This document shows, in pieces, positions 17,894 through 27,230 of a stretch of DNA of 64,000 nt. The translations under genes and the position numbers were made by a program. The notes under the pieces are model-generated. The model searched no databases. It saw only the letters and a list, made by a program, of their open reading frames with translations, and had not been told where the DNA came from. The stretch is from assembly GCF_036860695.1 (NCBI RefSeq), contig NZ_JAYKGJ010000003.1:248001-312000 (forward strand), given 5' to 3'. The stretch's first letter is position 1; the number at the start of each line of letters is the position of its first letter. The stretch is from Rosettibacter firmus. Lineage in GTDB: Bacteria; Bacteroidota; Ignavibacteria; Ignavibacteriales; Melioribacteraceae.

Positions 17894-19192
17894 TTACACC
17901 TCAATTAATTTGTTATTACGAATTGTGTGTTCAACAAGATTCATCGGGCAGAATGGACCGCACATTGAGCAGGCTTCTGTTTTAGAAGCTCTTTTTTCAA
18001 AAATCTTTTTTGCTTCGTTACCATAGAGAGCCAGTTCAAATTGTTTATCCCAATCAAGTTTATATCGAGCTTCACTCATTTTTTTATTTCTTTCAATAGC
18101 ATTTTTATTTCCTCTTGCTATATCTGCAATGTGAGCTGCAATCTTAAAAGCAATAACTCCATCTTTTACATCATCAACGGTTGGAAGTCCTACATGTTCA
18201 GCTGGAGTAATATAACAGAGCATATCGGCACCATACCAGCCTGCAAGTGCACCACCAATTGCTCCAGCAATATGATCAAATCCAGCAGCAATATCCGTAG
18301 GAAGCATTCCAAGAATATAAAATGGAGCTCCTTTTGTAAGCTTTTTCTGAATCTGAACATTTGTTTGAATTTCATTAAGAGGTATATGACCCGGACCTTC
18401 GACCATTACCTGAACACCAGCTTTACGTGCTCTTTCTACCAGTTCGCCAATAATCATCAATTCTGCAATCTGTGCTCTATCTGTCGAATCGTTAATACTG
18501 CCCGGCCTTAAACCATCACCCAGTGATAAAGTTATATCATATTCGTGGGCTATTTCGAGAAGGCGATCGTAATATTTATACAAAGGATTTTCTTCTTTAT
18601 TTTTTAATATCCATGCAGCAATTAGTCCACCACCACGAGAAACAATTCCAGTGGTTCTATTTTCATTCTGATATCTTCGCAGGGTTTCTATTGTAATTCC
18701 ACAATGAACAGTTATGTAATCGACTCCCTGTTTTCCATGTTCTTCAATTACATTAAAAATATCATCTGGAGTCATATCATAAATTGAAGATCTCTTAGCC
18801 ACTTCAAATTCTGCTTCGTAAATTGGAACAGTACCGAGTGGAACTGTGCAAACATCAAGAATTGCATTACGTATAAATTTCAAATCGCCACCTGTTGATA
18901 AATCCATAAGAGTATCGGTTCCATATTGAATTGCGACTTTTGCTTTTTCAATTTCTTCTTCAACATTGATATAATCATAAGAAGTACCAATGTTTGTATT
19001 GACTTTTACAGAAAGGGATTCACCAATTCCTGTAAAGTTTGTAAGATTTGTATGATTTATATTAGCTGGAATTATTACTCTGCCAAGTTTTACAAGTTCA
19101 AGGATTTCAGCTGGAGATTTATTTTCCTTTTCGGCAACATATGCCATAGCATCTGTAATTTTACCAGCACGTGCAAATTCTAATTGAGTCAT
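17894..19192 (-). CDS. thiC: Phosphomethylpyrimidine synthase ThiC (short form)
   Basis: Radical SAM enzyme that converts aminoimidazole ribotide to HMP phosphate. At 432 residues it is the short form lacking the N-terminal domain of the enterobacterial protein. Recognisable segments are GTDTLMDLSTGGD, VDYITVHCGIT, SRGGG, LSLGDGLRPG, MVEGPGHIPL and LGMLPTDIAAGFDHI. The C-terminal cluster motif is CSMCGPFC, that is CX2CX3C rather than the CX2CX4C of long ThiC, as in other short-type enzymes. GGAGG lies six bases before the ATG. First gene of the operon; expression is controlled by the TPP riboswitch upstream. Confidence 0.97.
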   Translation of the reverse strand: MTQLEFARAGKITDAMAYVAEKENKSPAEILELVKLGRVIIPANINHTNLTNFTGIGESLSVKVNTNIGTSYDYINVEEEIEKAKVAIQYGTDTLMDLSTGGDLKFIRNAILDVCTVPLGTVPIYEAEFEVAKRSSIYDMTPDDIFNVIEEHGKQGVDYITVHCGITIETLRRYQNENRTTGIVSRGGGLIAAWILKNKEENPLYKYYDRLLEIAHEYDITLSLGDGLRPGSINDSTDRAQIAELMIIGELVERARKAGVQVMVEGPGHIPLNEIQTNVQIQKKLTKGAPFYILGMLPTDIAAGFDHIAGAIGGALAGWYGADMLCYITPAEHVGLPTVDDVKDGVIAFKIAAHIADIARGNKNAIERNKKMSEARYKLDWDKQFELALYGNEAKKIFEKRASKTEACSMCGPFCPMNLVEHTIRNNKLIEV

Positions 19193-19223
19193 ACTACCTC
19201 CATTGTTAATGATTTAATAAATC

Positions 19224-19245
19224 ACCGAAGGAAGTATGGGGAGGG
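19224..19245 (-). promoter_or_regulatory. Expression-platform segment of the thiC riboswitch
   Basis: On the RNA this reads CCCTCCCCATACTTCC then TTCGGT. It is the inverse of ACCGAGGAAGTTGGGG at the 5' edge of the aptamer (19355-19370), so the two can form about 15 base pairs that would compete with the aptamer's own GGGG pairing. Its CCCTCC end could alternatively pair with the thiC GGAGG ribosome site 40 bases further on. No T-run terminator is present, so control at translation is likelier. Mechanism is inferred from base pairing only. Confidence 0.5.
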
Positions 19246-19274
19246 TTAACAGGCTATATGAAAGGATTTAATTT

Positions 19275-19375
19275 AACCTTCCCTACGCCGGTATTACCCG
19301 GATCAGGTTCAAAAGGCCGAAGTCGCATTCTAGACTTCCTCTCAGCCGGGTTGTCCCCAACTTCCTCGGTTTTTA
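19275..19375 (-). ncRNA. TPP (THI-box) riboswitch
   Basis: The minus strand contains the conserved aptamer landmarks in order: GGGG, GGCTGAGAGG, a variable stem, TTTGAACCTGATCCGGGTAA and TACCGGCGTAGGGAA. This is the THI element that binds thiamine pyrophosphate. It lies about 80 bases before thiC and should shut down the thiC operon when TPP is plentiful. Confidence 0.95.
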
Positions 19376-19432
19376 CAAATATTAATAATTTTTTTTACAG
19401 AATCAAATCAATTAACAAATTTTCTTTTTCAA

Positions 19433-20497
19433 CTAATCAACATGTATAAACTTTACTACCTGACTATAAACATGTTCCACTCCAAGTTCTTTTATGCATT
19501 TAAATTTAATATCTTTTCTTGTACAGGTTAATGGTTTGGGTGAATAATAGAAACATGGAGAACATTCAAGTTCTAGTGAAGCAATTTTATAGTTTGTTTT
19601 CCATGGATGAATATAATTTTTATTTGTTGGACCAATTATCGCAACAACATTCAATCCCAGTGCAGATGCAATGTGCATTAGACTTGAATCGTTCGTAACA
19701 AAAATGTTACATCTTTTCATTACTGTTGCTGTGTGAATTAATGATGATGTATCTACACTTATTGCTGAAGTGGAGTTGATTTTATTTACAACTTCTTCTT
19801 TTATGATTTTTTCTTCTGGTCCACCAAATATTAAAATTTTTGCTTTGTGTTCTTCGATTAATTTTTTACCAAGTTCAGCAAACTTATAAGTTTCCCATCT
19901 TCTTTTGTCATGATTTTTTAATGTTGAACATCCAGGATGAAAACCAATTATTAATTCATTTTCACTGATATGATTTTCCTTTAGAAAATTTTCACCAAAC
20001 TCTAAATCTTCGTTTTTGAAATTCAGGATTAATTCAGGTATATCACTAAATTTTTTATTTGTAACTAATTCACATAATCTTATATTTTCTTCGACATTGT
20101 GAAGACTATCATCTTCTTGAACTCGGAGATTATTAAGAAAGCCAAGATTCTGAAAATCTTTTCTAAGATATTTAATAGCTACTCTTTCTTGTGCTCCAAT
20201 TAAAAAATTAATCAGGTTATATTCTTTTCTGTTTGATGGATAAACATTAATGGAAATATCATATTTATTTCTTAAACTCAATACAAAGAGTAATGATTTT
20301 AATTTTTTTTCTTTCAAGAATTCCCAGTAATGAATCTTAGATATTTCAGGAAGTCTTTCATAAATTTCCTTTACACCTTTATACATTACAAGGGCATCAA
20401 TTTGAGAATCGGGGTAATCTTCTTTGAGTTTTTTTAATGCAGGAGTAAACATTAATGCATCGCCAATGCCAGATAAAGCATTAATTAGAATTTTCAT
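19433..20497 (-). CDS. Glycosyltransferase family 9 (heptosyltransferase-like)
   Basis: Resembles ADP-heptose:LPS heptosyltransferases (WaaF/RfaF, GT9, GT-B fold). N-terminal ILINALSGIGDALMFTPAL, central FHPGCSTLKNHDKRRW, and the C-terminal donor-site NDSSLMHIASALGLNVVAIIGPT with a following HPWK are diagnostic. The ATG at 20497 gives the usual MKILINALSGIGD beginning; a TTG 15 bases upstream would add five residues. A Cys cluster near the C-terminus (CSPCFYYSPKPLTC, then C) is unusual and may bind metal. Probably acts in lipopolysaccharide or surface glycan assembly; exact sugar unknown. Confidence 0.85.
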   Translation of the reverse strand: MKILINALSGIGDALMFTPALKKLKEDYPDSQIDALVMYKGVKEIYERLPEISKIHYWEFLKEKKLKSLLFVLSLRNKYDISINVYPSNRKEYNLINFLIGAQERVAIKYLRKDFQNLGFLNNLRVQEDDSLHNVEENIRLCELVTNKKFSDIPELILNFKNEDLEFGENFLKENHISENELIIGFHPGCSTLKNHDKRRWETYKFAELGKKLIEEHKAKILIFGGPEEKIIKEEVVNKINSTSAISVDTSSLIHTATVMKRCNIFVTNDSSLMHIASALGLNVVAIIGPTNKNYIHPWKTNYKIASLELECSPCFYYSPKPLTCTRKDIKFKCIKELGVEHVYSQVVKFIHVD

Positions 20498-20566
20498 AAA
20501 ATGATTTTTCAACTTAAGATTTATGTTTTATTGAAACTATAGAGATCTGTGCGATTAAAGTAAATT

Positions 20567-20653
20567 AAAACCGCAAAGGGCTCAAAGAGAGCAAAGTTTT
20601 ATTTCTTTGCATCCTCTCTGAGTTCTTTGCGACTGCCAGCAGCAGGCAGGGTT
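20567..20653. repeat. R1 repeat between GT9 and DUF2723 genes
   Basis: AAAACCGCAAAGGGCTCAAA and GAGCAAAG on the left, TTTCTTTGCATCCTCTCTGA, GTTCTTTGCG and a CTGCC..GGCAGG palindrome on the right. It fills the gap between the two genes and ends 11 bp from the DUF2723 stop codon. The inserted GGCAGGGTTT tail matches the copy near 10240. Confidence 0.85.
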
Positions 20654-20663
20654 TCAATATATC

Positions 20664-23540
20664 TTAATTACCTTTATTTCCTTCTGCAAGTCTTTTGAAC
20701 TTATCAATTAAACTTTTTACAGTTACATCATTAGGCAAATAAGTTGACAATTGATTTAATACTTCGAGAGCTTCTTTATACATTTTCAAATTTTCATAAT
20801 GAGTAAGAAGAACATCATATGGATTATTCCAGCTCGAAAAATCCTGTGGATTTATCTTAAGCATTTGCTTTGCAGTTTTAATTACATCTTTTGCATAAAT
20901 TGTATATTGTTTCATATCACCTGCAGCATAATAAAGTCGAGCAACATCATGTTCAATTCTATAATCTAAAGGAATAACATCACGTGGAATTTTTTTCTCC
21001 ATCATATTAAGAGTTTCAATTGCTTTAGAGCTATCTTTCAGATGGTACAAATAATGAATTGCAAGTCTTAAGAAAGTATTTCTATAATTTTGAGTAAGTC
21101 TTTCATGATTTTCATCAAAGAAAATAGTTTTATCATTTAAGCCTCTGAACTTAAATCCAGGTCTATAAGTTTTACTAAAGCCTTCAGGTTCATCAAATAA
21201 TTGTTTTCTTACAATAGGTTCATTAATATATTCAAATGATTGTGCATCAAATTTTTTTGGAACAACTCTTAAAGCAACACCTTCCATCTGTAAATAATCT
21301 TCCAGACTCAATTTACTATCTTCAGAGCATGTCATAGCAAAATAAACCGGTCGTTTCCATTTACTTTGCATAATAATATCGAGCACAGCAAGATCCTGAA
21401 CACGGATTGCTTTAATATTTCCGTATTGAACCGGATTCTTCATTATCCAGGAAATTTTTTTATGTTTTATAACGGCTGTATCGGTAATTCCCCATTCTTT
21501 AATTACATCATCAGTTACTGGAATAGATACTTCAACCGGTTCCCATCTTTGCACTGTAAGCTGGTCAATTTCTTCGTCTGTAAAACTCATTGCAACTTTT
21601 TCTGCACCATAAGGGGATGTATTCTTAAGTTGTTTAATATACCATGGTGTATTCAAGAGACTCAAATTAGCAATTCTAACATCTCGCCTTACACCTTCGA
21701 CATCCTGTAAATACCATAATGGGAATGTATCGTTATCGCCATTAGTGAATAATATAGCATTAGGAGCAACACTTTGTAAAAGATTATATGCATAATCCCA
21801 TGGCACATAATTTTTAGAGCGATCATGTTCAAAATAATTTGCACGATACATATTAGCAGGAACAACAATAAAACCTGCAAGCAAAAGAATAATTGTAGCA
21901 GGTTTAAGATTTTTTATTTTATCAAATTTTTCATGAAGTAATTCAATTAAACCACGCATTCCAAGAGCAATCCATAAAGAAAACACAAAGAAAGCTCCAA
22001 CATAGAAATAATCTCTTTCTCGTGGTTGTGGTTCCTGCTGATTTTGATAAAATGCAGTTAAATAGCCAAGAAAAATAAACATCACCAGAAAGACCGAAGC
22101 CATCTTCCAGTCTCTTCTAAAATGAAAATACAAACCAAATAAACCAATAAAAAATGGGATTCCATATAAGTCCTTCCAATCAACTCCACTATCCTGATAA
22201 GTCGATACTCTTCCAATATAATTCCAGAATAAATATCTATTAAACATATGATCCATTTGATATCGAAGTAGAAAATCTAAATCACTCGAATAGTTAGTAT
22301 AAATTAATTGCTGATGTGGTTCGTTTGAATATCTTCTTTTGAAAATTGGGAAATCGCCATATTGTTCACGATTTAAATAAGATTCTAATTCTGTAAATGT
22401 TTTTGGACTATTCATATTTATCGGAGTTTCTTGATTGGCACGGATTATAATCATTGCATAAGTTGTAATTCCAATCATTGCATAGAAAATACATTTAAAG
22501 ATCAGGTTAAAAGTTGGTTTATTATTTTTTGATGACCAATAAATTGCTCCTCCTAAAACTGCAAATAATAATACAGAAACAATTATGTTCATTGTAAAAT
22601 CGTTCCCGGATAAAATTGTTATAAGTTTAGGTACATATTTAACTATTCCGGGATAAACACCAATTAAAGCAATTCCACCAATGATAATTGGGATATAAAA
22701 TGAACTTCTTTGAAATATTTTTTTATACAAAGCTCCCATAAATAAAATACTGATCACAATAAACACCATCCAGAATCTTGAATCAATCTGACGAAATTCT
22801 TCGTATGAAGGTGGAGTAGATTCATTTTGAGAAGCCCACATTGCAAAAGCAACAAGAATAATAATCACAGAATGGATTATAAAAATTATCCCGGTTTTTT
22901 TAAGTACTTCCTCATCGGTTACATATTTTCTAAAGACAACAACCATTACAATAGGAACAATTGCAAGAACAGACATCAGATGAACACCGGTAGAAAGTCC
23001 AATTAAATAAGCAATTAGAATAAGATATTTTTCGTTATCTGGTTTATCTGCTTTTTCGTTCCATAAAATCATTAACCAAATTACAAAAGCAATAAAGAAA
23101 GTTGAAAATGCATAAACTTCTGCTTCAACAGCATTAAACCAGAAAGTATCGCTAAAAGATAAAGAAAGGGCACCAATTGCTGCGGAAAAATATATTGCTA
23201 AAGCATCAATTAAATTATCTGGTTCTTTCTTTCTATAATTTTGAATCAATTTAACAGCAATTAAATAAAGGAGCATCACAGTAAAAGCACTCGATAAAAC
23301 AGAAATCATATTTACACGAAGACCAATATTCTCAGCAATTGGAAGCATAGAAAATAATCGTCCAAGAATTAAAAAGAATGGAGTGCCCGGCGGATGTGGA
23401 ACCTGCATTGCATAAGATGATGCAATAAATTCACCACAATCCCAGAAAGATACCGATGGTTGTACTGTAGATATAAAAACTAATAGGCTAATAAAAAATA
23501 CAATAGCAGCAATTATGCGATTTAATATTTTATAACTCAT
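20664..23540 (-). CDS. DUF2723 membrane glycosyltransferase with C-terminal TPR region
   Basis: A large integral membrane protein (about 958 residues from the ATG at 23540; a GTG at 23552 would add four). The N-terminus has the DUF2723 signature SFWDCGEFIASSYAMQVPHP followed by PPGTPFF, as in TMEM260-type enzymes (GT117), which transfer mannose to proteins from a lipid-linked donor. Around a dozen hydrophobic segments follow to about residue 590, then a soluble periplasmic domain and TPR-like helices over the last ~120 residues (FLRLAIHYLY, ARLYYAAGDMK, YKEALEVLNQL). GGTGGT precedes the start. In type IX secretors such enzymes are candidates for glycosylating exported proteins; substrate here is inferred, not shown. 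Confidence 0.85.
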   Translation of the reverse strand: MSYKILNRIIAAIVFFISLLVFISTVQPSVSFWDCGEFIASSYAMQVPHPPGTPFFLILGRLFSMLPIAENIGLRVNMISVLSSAFTVMLLYLIAVKLIQNYRKKEPDNLIDALAIYFSAAIGALSLSFSDTFWFNAVEAEVYAFSTFFIAFVIWLMILWNEKADKPDNEKYLILIAYLIGLSTGVHLMSVLAIVPIVMVVVFRKYVTDEEVLKKTGIIFIIHSVIIILVAFAMWASQNESTPPSYEEFRQIDSRFWMVFIVISILFMGALYKKIFQRSSFYIPIIIGGIALIGVYPGIVKYVPKLITILSGNDFTMNIIVSVLLFAVLGGAIYWSSKNNKPTFNLIFKCIFYAMIGITTYAMIIIRANQETPINMNSPKTFTELESYLNREQYGDFPIFKRRYSNEPHQQLIYTNYSSDLDFLLRYQMDHMFNRYLFWNYIGRVSTYQDSGVDWKDLYGIPFFIGLFGLYFHFRRDWKMASVFLVMFIFLGYLTAFYQNQQEPQPRERDYFYVGAFFVFSLWIALGMRGLIELLHEKFDKIKNLKPATIILLLAGFIVVPANMYRANYFEHDRSKNYVPWDYAYNLLQSVAPNAILFTNGDNDTFPLWYLQDVEGVRRDVRIANLSLLNTPWYIKQLKNTSPYGAEKVAMSFTDEEIDQLTVQRWEPVEVSIPVTDDVIKEWGITDTAVIKHKKISWIMKNPVQYGNIKAIRVQDLAVLDIIMQSKWKRPVYFAMTCSEDSKLSLEDYLQMEGVALRVVPKKFDAQSFEYINEPIVRKQLFDEPEGFSKTYRPGFKFRGLNDKTIFFDENHERLTQNYRNTFLRLAIHYLYHLKDSSKAIETLNMMEKKIPRDVIPLDYRIEHDVARLYYAAGDMKQYTIYAKDVIKTAKQMLKINPQDFSSWNNPYDVLLTHYENLKMYKEALEVLNQLSTYLPNDVTVKSLIDKFKRLAEGNKGN

Positions 23541-23569
23541 TTTTACCACCACAAAATTTTTTTGGAAGA

Positions 23570-23809
23570 TTAACTGTTTGAGTCATTATCAGCTGGTTTT
23601 TTAAAAAGATTATCGTAATTCTTTTTTTCTCTATTGACATGATATTTAGTATAAAGTGCTTTTAATTTTTCCATCGATAATCTATCGAGATCTTCATCGT
23701 CTTTGTGTCTCTTAAGTAGCATCTTGTACTCTTCTAATTCTTTCGAATCGAATTTTCTTTCGTATCTTTTTAATATTTCAAAGTAATTCTTTTGCTCTTT
23801 AGAGCTCAT
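23570..23809 (-). CDS. Small charged helical protein, unknown function
   Basis: A 79-residue, Lys/Glu-rich, cysteine-free protein with no signal peptide or membrane segment; predicted mostly alpha-helical (for example KNYFEILKRYERKF and LKRHKDDEDLDRL). It lies 29 bp upstream of the DUF2723 gene and is likely its operon partner. Not recognised as any family. It could be a cytosolic accessory of the glycosyltransferase, but nothing in the sequence proves this. Confidence 0.6.
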   Translation of the reverse strand: MSSKEQKNYFEILKRYERKFDSKELEEYKMLLKRHKDDEDLDRLSMEKLKALYTKYHVNREKKNYDNLFKKPADNDSNS

Positions 23810-23901
23810 TTGTATTTCCTGTAATTAAATTAATTAGTTAAATTAAGTAAAAATTTAGTTTAATAAAAAGTTATATTTGAAGAAAAGTTTATTATTTTTT
23901 T

Positions 23902-24552
23902 ATGATACAGGTTTACAATAATTTTAATCCAGTTGTTTCAATTATTCTTCCAACATTCAACAGAATAAATTATCTCGAAAGAGCAATTAATTCTGTACTC
24001 AAACAAACATTTAAAGACTGGGAATTAATAATAGTTGATGATGGTAGCACAGATAATTCAATAAAACTTATTGATAATTTTATTTTAAAGCATGAAAACA
24101 TTAGATACTTAAGACATTCTAATAGAAAAACACCTCTTTCGACTAATGCTGGCATTTTAGCATCAACAGGTAAATTTATAACTTTTCTAGGAAGCGATGA
24201 TGAATATAAATCCGAACACTTAAAACTTAGAGTTGATTTTATGAACAATAATACTGATGTTGATTTAATTCATGGTGGCGTTGAAATTATTGGTTTCCCT
24301 TATGTAAAAGACAAAAATGATTTAAAAAAATTAATTCACTTATCTGAATGTGTAATTGGGGGAACATTCTTTGGAAAAAGGAATGTCTTTTTTGAACTTG
24401 GTGGTTTCAGAAATTTAAGATACAGCGATGATTCAGATTTTTTTGAAAGAGCTCAGGAAAGATTTAAAATTATTAAAGTTGATTATCCAACTTATATTTA
24501 TTACCGTGATACGCCAGATAGTATTTGTACAACAATTGATGATAATACATAA
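23902..24552 (+). CDS. Glycosyltransferase family 2, short form
   Basis: A 216-residue GT-A glycosyltransferase. The N-terminal nucleotide-sugar site is VSIILPTFNRINYLERAINS, with VDDGSTDNS, and the metal-site acidic pair is GSDDEY. The C-terminal acceptor half is short (GGFRNLRYSDDSDFFERA) and there is no membrane anchor. Length is near the lower limit of functional GT2 proteins. It faces the DUF2723 and GT9 genes and probably belongs to the same surface-glycan locus. The acceptor is unknown. Confidence 0.85.
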   Translation: MIQVYNNFNPVVSIILPTFNRINYLERAINSVLKQTFKDWELIIVDDGSTDNSIKLIDNFILKHENIRYLRHSNRKTPLSTNAGILASTGKFITFLGSDDEYKSEHLKLRVDFMNNNTDVDLIHGGVEIIGFPYVKDKNDLKKLIHLSECVIGGTFFGKRNVFFELGGFRNLRYSDDSDFFERAQERFKIIKVDYPTYIYYRDTPDSICTTIDDNT

Positions 24553-24667
24553 TTAGTTTATTGATAAAAATATTTTTCTTATAAAGTCTAATAAAACACT
24601 TCCTCTATTACCTTTGAACCCCAAAAAATTTTAAGAAGAATTTGTTAAGTATTCTTGATAGCATTGT

Positions 24668-24853
24668 AACTCCCGAAGAATCTAACGAAGTGACCGAAGA
24701 ACTTCTTATAGTGAAGTAACCGAAAACTCTGAGATTCTTCGCTTCGCTCAGAATGACAGATGAAGACTTATGAAGTCATTCTGAGTCCTGCGTGAAACAA
24801 GACGATCTCAAAAGAGATTCTTCACCTCCCCTTTAGTGGATTTCAGAATAACA
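24668..24853. repeat. R2 repeat cluster between GT2 and the ABC transporter
   Basis: Contains a degenerate copy (24675-24710), a clear right arm CTTCGCTTCGCTCAGAATGACA, and a full unit GTCATTCTGAGTCCTGC.. ..TTCAGAATAACA. The 390 bp between the GT2 stop and the ABC start hold no gene. Confidence 0.85.
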
Positions 24854-24898
24854 AAAGAATAAACAGAGATTATTTAAAATGACATAATAATTTTTATA

Positions 24899-24925
24899 TT
24901 GCCATATCTTCTTTAATTAACTTTG
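24899..24925 (+). promoter_or_regulatory. Candidate promoter of the ABC exporter genes
   Basis: TTG at 24899 and TAACTTTG at 24918-24925 fit the Bacteroidota TTG/TAnnTTTG pattern, 17 bases before the ATG. Spacing between boxes (16) is shorter than usual and the leader would be very short, so this is tentative. Confidence 0.25.
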
Positions 24926-24942
24926 TAAAAAAGAGGGAGAAT

Positions 24943-25872
24943 ATGAACCATTCACTTGAAGTAAAAAATCTAACAAAAAGCTTTAACGGCTTAGTAGCTG
25001 TTAATAATGTTTCTTTTGAAGTTCCCGATGGTTCAATCTTTGGACTTATTGGAAGAAATGGTGCAGGCAAAACTACAACTATTAGAATGATGATGGGAAT
25101 TTATTTACCAGACAATGGAGAAGTAATTCTTCGTGGTACTAAAGTAGGACAGGAATTTAAGAACAATGTAGGTTATCTGCCAGAAGAAAGAGGACTTTAT
25201 AAAAAAATGAAAGTGCTCGATACACTTCTTTACTTTGCAGAACTTAAAGGAAAAACTGGACGAGAGGTTACAAAAAAGGCTGAAGATTATCTAAAAAAAT
25301 TTGAGCTGTATGACAGAAGATTTTCTAAAATTGAAGATCTTTCCAAAGGGAATCAACAAAAAGTACAATTCATTGCTACAATACTTCATGACCCGGAATT
25401 TATAATACTTGATGAACCATTCGCAGGACTTGATCCGGTTAACACAAATATCTTAAAAAATATCATTCTTGAAATGAAAGAAAAAGGGAAAGTTATAATT
25501 CTATCAACACATCTAATTGACTATGCAGAAAAAATGTGCGACTACATTGCAATAATTGATTCTGGTAAACTTATACTCAAAGGTTCTCTATCAGAAATTA
25601 AATCGAAGTATGCACAAAGAAATGTAAGCTTATCTTACGAAGGAGATATTTCTTTTCTAAAAGAACATCCCTTTGTAGAAAAAATAGAAGATTTTGGAAA
25701 TACCACCGGCATTAGAGTAAAAGATTCAAATCAAATACAGCAACTCTTAAGATTGCTAATAGAAAGAAATGTATTAATAAAAAAATTTGATGCTAATGAT
25801 ATCTCTCTACACGAGATTTTTATAGAACTTGTTGGCAAATATGATGACAATAATATTAATATTATTAATTAA
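24943..25872 (+). CDS. ABC transporter ATP-binding protein (NatA-like)
   Basis: Cytosolic ATPase of an ABC-2 exporter. Walker A is GRNGAGKTTT, the signature motif LSKGNQQKV, Walker B FIILDEPFAGLDP, and the H-loop STHLIDYAEKMCD. After residue ~215 there is the C-terminal DUF4162-type extension. At 309 residues it is full length. GAGGGAGA precedes the ATG. The permease starts 9 bp downstream. Related pairs export sodium, antibiotics or lipids; the cargo cannot be told from sequence. Confidence 0.93.
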   Translation: MNHSLEVKNLTKSFNGLVAVNNVSFEVPDGSIFGLIGRNGAGKTTTIRMMMGIYLPDNGEVILRGTKVGQEFKNNVGYLPEERGLYKKMKVLDTLLYFAELKGKTGREVTKKAEDYLKKFELYDRRFSKIEDLSKGNQQKVQFIATILHDPEFIILDEPFAGLDPVNTNILKNIILEMKEKGKVIILSTHLIDYAEKMCDYIAIIDSGKLILKGSLSEIKSKYAQRNVSLSYEGDISFLKEHPFVEKIEDFGNTTGIRVKDSNQIQQLLRLLIERNVLIKKFDANDISLHEIFIELVGKYDDNNINIIN

Positions 25873-25881
25873 GGGGGCATT

Positions 25882-27147
25882 ATGTTTAATTACAGAGTAT
25901 TAGCAGTAATTAAAAGAGAATTAAAAGAAAGATTATTTTCCAGAGCTTTTATTACAATGACATTATTAATTCCAGGTTTAATAATAGTTTTTCTTGGAGT
26001 TCAAGCTTTATTATACTCAACAGAAAGTAAAAATCTAAAATTTGAGTTGATTACAGAAGATCAAGATATGCTAGATAATTTTATGAATGAATTTAATAAT
26101 TATGATTTTGTAACAAAAAGAAATTATGTGTTTACATATAAAACAATGCAAAGAGAAGAATTTACAAAATACTTGAATGATAAAAGACAGGAAATAATGG
26201 AAGAAAGACTAACAGGAATAATTTTTATTCCAGCTTCTGCTCTTGTGAATAAAAAAATTGAATATTACTCAAAATCACCTATGAATATTTCATTATCAAA
26301 AGAATTAGAAAACCCGATTAACAAAGTCTTAATAGATTCACATTTTATGAATAGAGCACTCTCACCAGAAGAATTAAATTTTGTACGGCGGGGAGTAGAA
26401 TTTGCTGGTTTTAAAGTTTCTAAAGATGAAGACATCAAAAAAGAAGGTTATGGAAATCTAATCTTAGCTTATGCATTTACAATTTTACTTTATATGAGTT
26501 TATTGTTAATAGGACAGATGACAATGCAATCTGTAATAGAAGAAAAAAGCAATAGAATTGTAGAAATAATTCTATCGTCTGTAAGTCCAGTAGAATTAAT
26601 GACAGGTAAAATACTCGGTGCATCAATAACTGGTGTTGTTCAGATGGGAATATGGTTATTAACAATTATAGCTGTTACATCTTCAACCTGGCTTGCTCTA
26701 CCAGAAGATATTCTAATAAGTATTAATCCAAATATAGTTTTGTATGTTTTAATTAATTTCTTTATTGGATTAATTCTGTTTATTTCATTATTTGCAACAG
26801 TTGGTGCAATATTCGATAATCCACAGGATGCATCTTCTGGAACCATGCCTGTTATGATGTTAATCATTATTCCCTTTTTCATTTCTCTGTCAATAATGGA
26901 AAACCCAAATAAGCCTTATGCAGAAATAGCTTCGTTGTTTCCTTTCTCATCAATAATTGTAATGCCTGCAAGAATGACATTGATTGATGTTCCTTTCTGG
27001 CAGCTAATTTTAGCATTAACATTAAATGTATTAACGATATCTGCAATATTTCCTGTTGCTGGCAGAATTTATCGAGTTGGGATTCTAAGAACAGGAAAAA
27101 AACCCAGATGGTTGGAAGTAATTAAATGGTTAAGATATAAATACTGA
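25882..27147 (+). CDS. ABC-2 type permease (NatB-like)
   Basis: Membrane partner of the preceding ATPase. One N-terminal transmembrane helix (FITMTLLIPGLIIVFLGVQALL) is followed by a ~150-residue extracytoplasmic domain and five to six helices from about residue 195. The conserved segment MQSVIEEKSNRIVEIILSS with SPVELMTGKILG is the ABC-2 coupling region. AAGGGGG stands before the ATG. The gene is followed by a strong bidirectional terminator. Confidence 0.92.
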   Translation: MFNYRVLAVIKRELKERLFSRAFITMTLLIPGLIIVFLGVQALLYSTESKNLKFELITEDQDMLDNFMNEFNNYDFVTKRNYVFTYKTMQREEFTKYLNDKRQEIMEERLTGIIFIPASALVNKKIEYYSKSPMNISLSKELENPINKVLIDSHFMNRALSPEELNFVRRGVEFAGFKVSKDEDIKKEGYGNLILAYAFTILLYMSLLLIGQMTMQSVIEEKSNRIVEIILSSVSPVELMTGKILGASITGVVQMGIWLLTIIAVTSSTWLALPEDILISINPNIVLYVLINFFIGLILFISLFATVGAIFDNPQDASSGTMPVMMLIIIPFFISLSIMENPNKPYAEIASLFPFSSIIVMPARMTLIDVPFWQLILALTLNVLTISAIFPVAGRIYRVGILRTGKKPRWLEVIKWLRYKY

Positions 27148-27166
27148 TTAATGATGCAATAAAATT

Positions 27167-27195
27167 AAAGGCTTGCAATTGCAAGCCTTTTTTAT
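27167..27195 (+). terminator. Bidirectional intrinsic terminator
   Basis: A perfect 24-base palindrome (AAAGGCTTGCAA and its inverse) followed by a T run on the plus strand and AATTTTATT on the minus strand. It separates the convergent permease gene and the membrane-protein gene at 27231. Confidence 0.9.
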
Positions 27196-27230
27196 TCCAG
27201 ATCTATTATTAACTCAAAATACTTGTGTAA

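Noticed and set aside
18041-18511. 156-codon plus-strand frame over thiC
   Set aside because: Antisense shadow rich in Ser/Phe/Ile; thiC on the other strand is certain.
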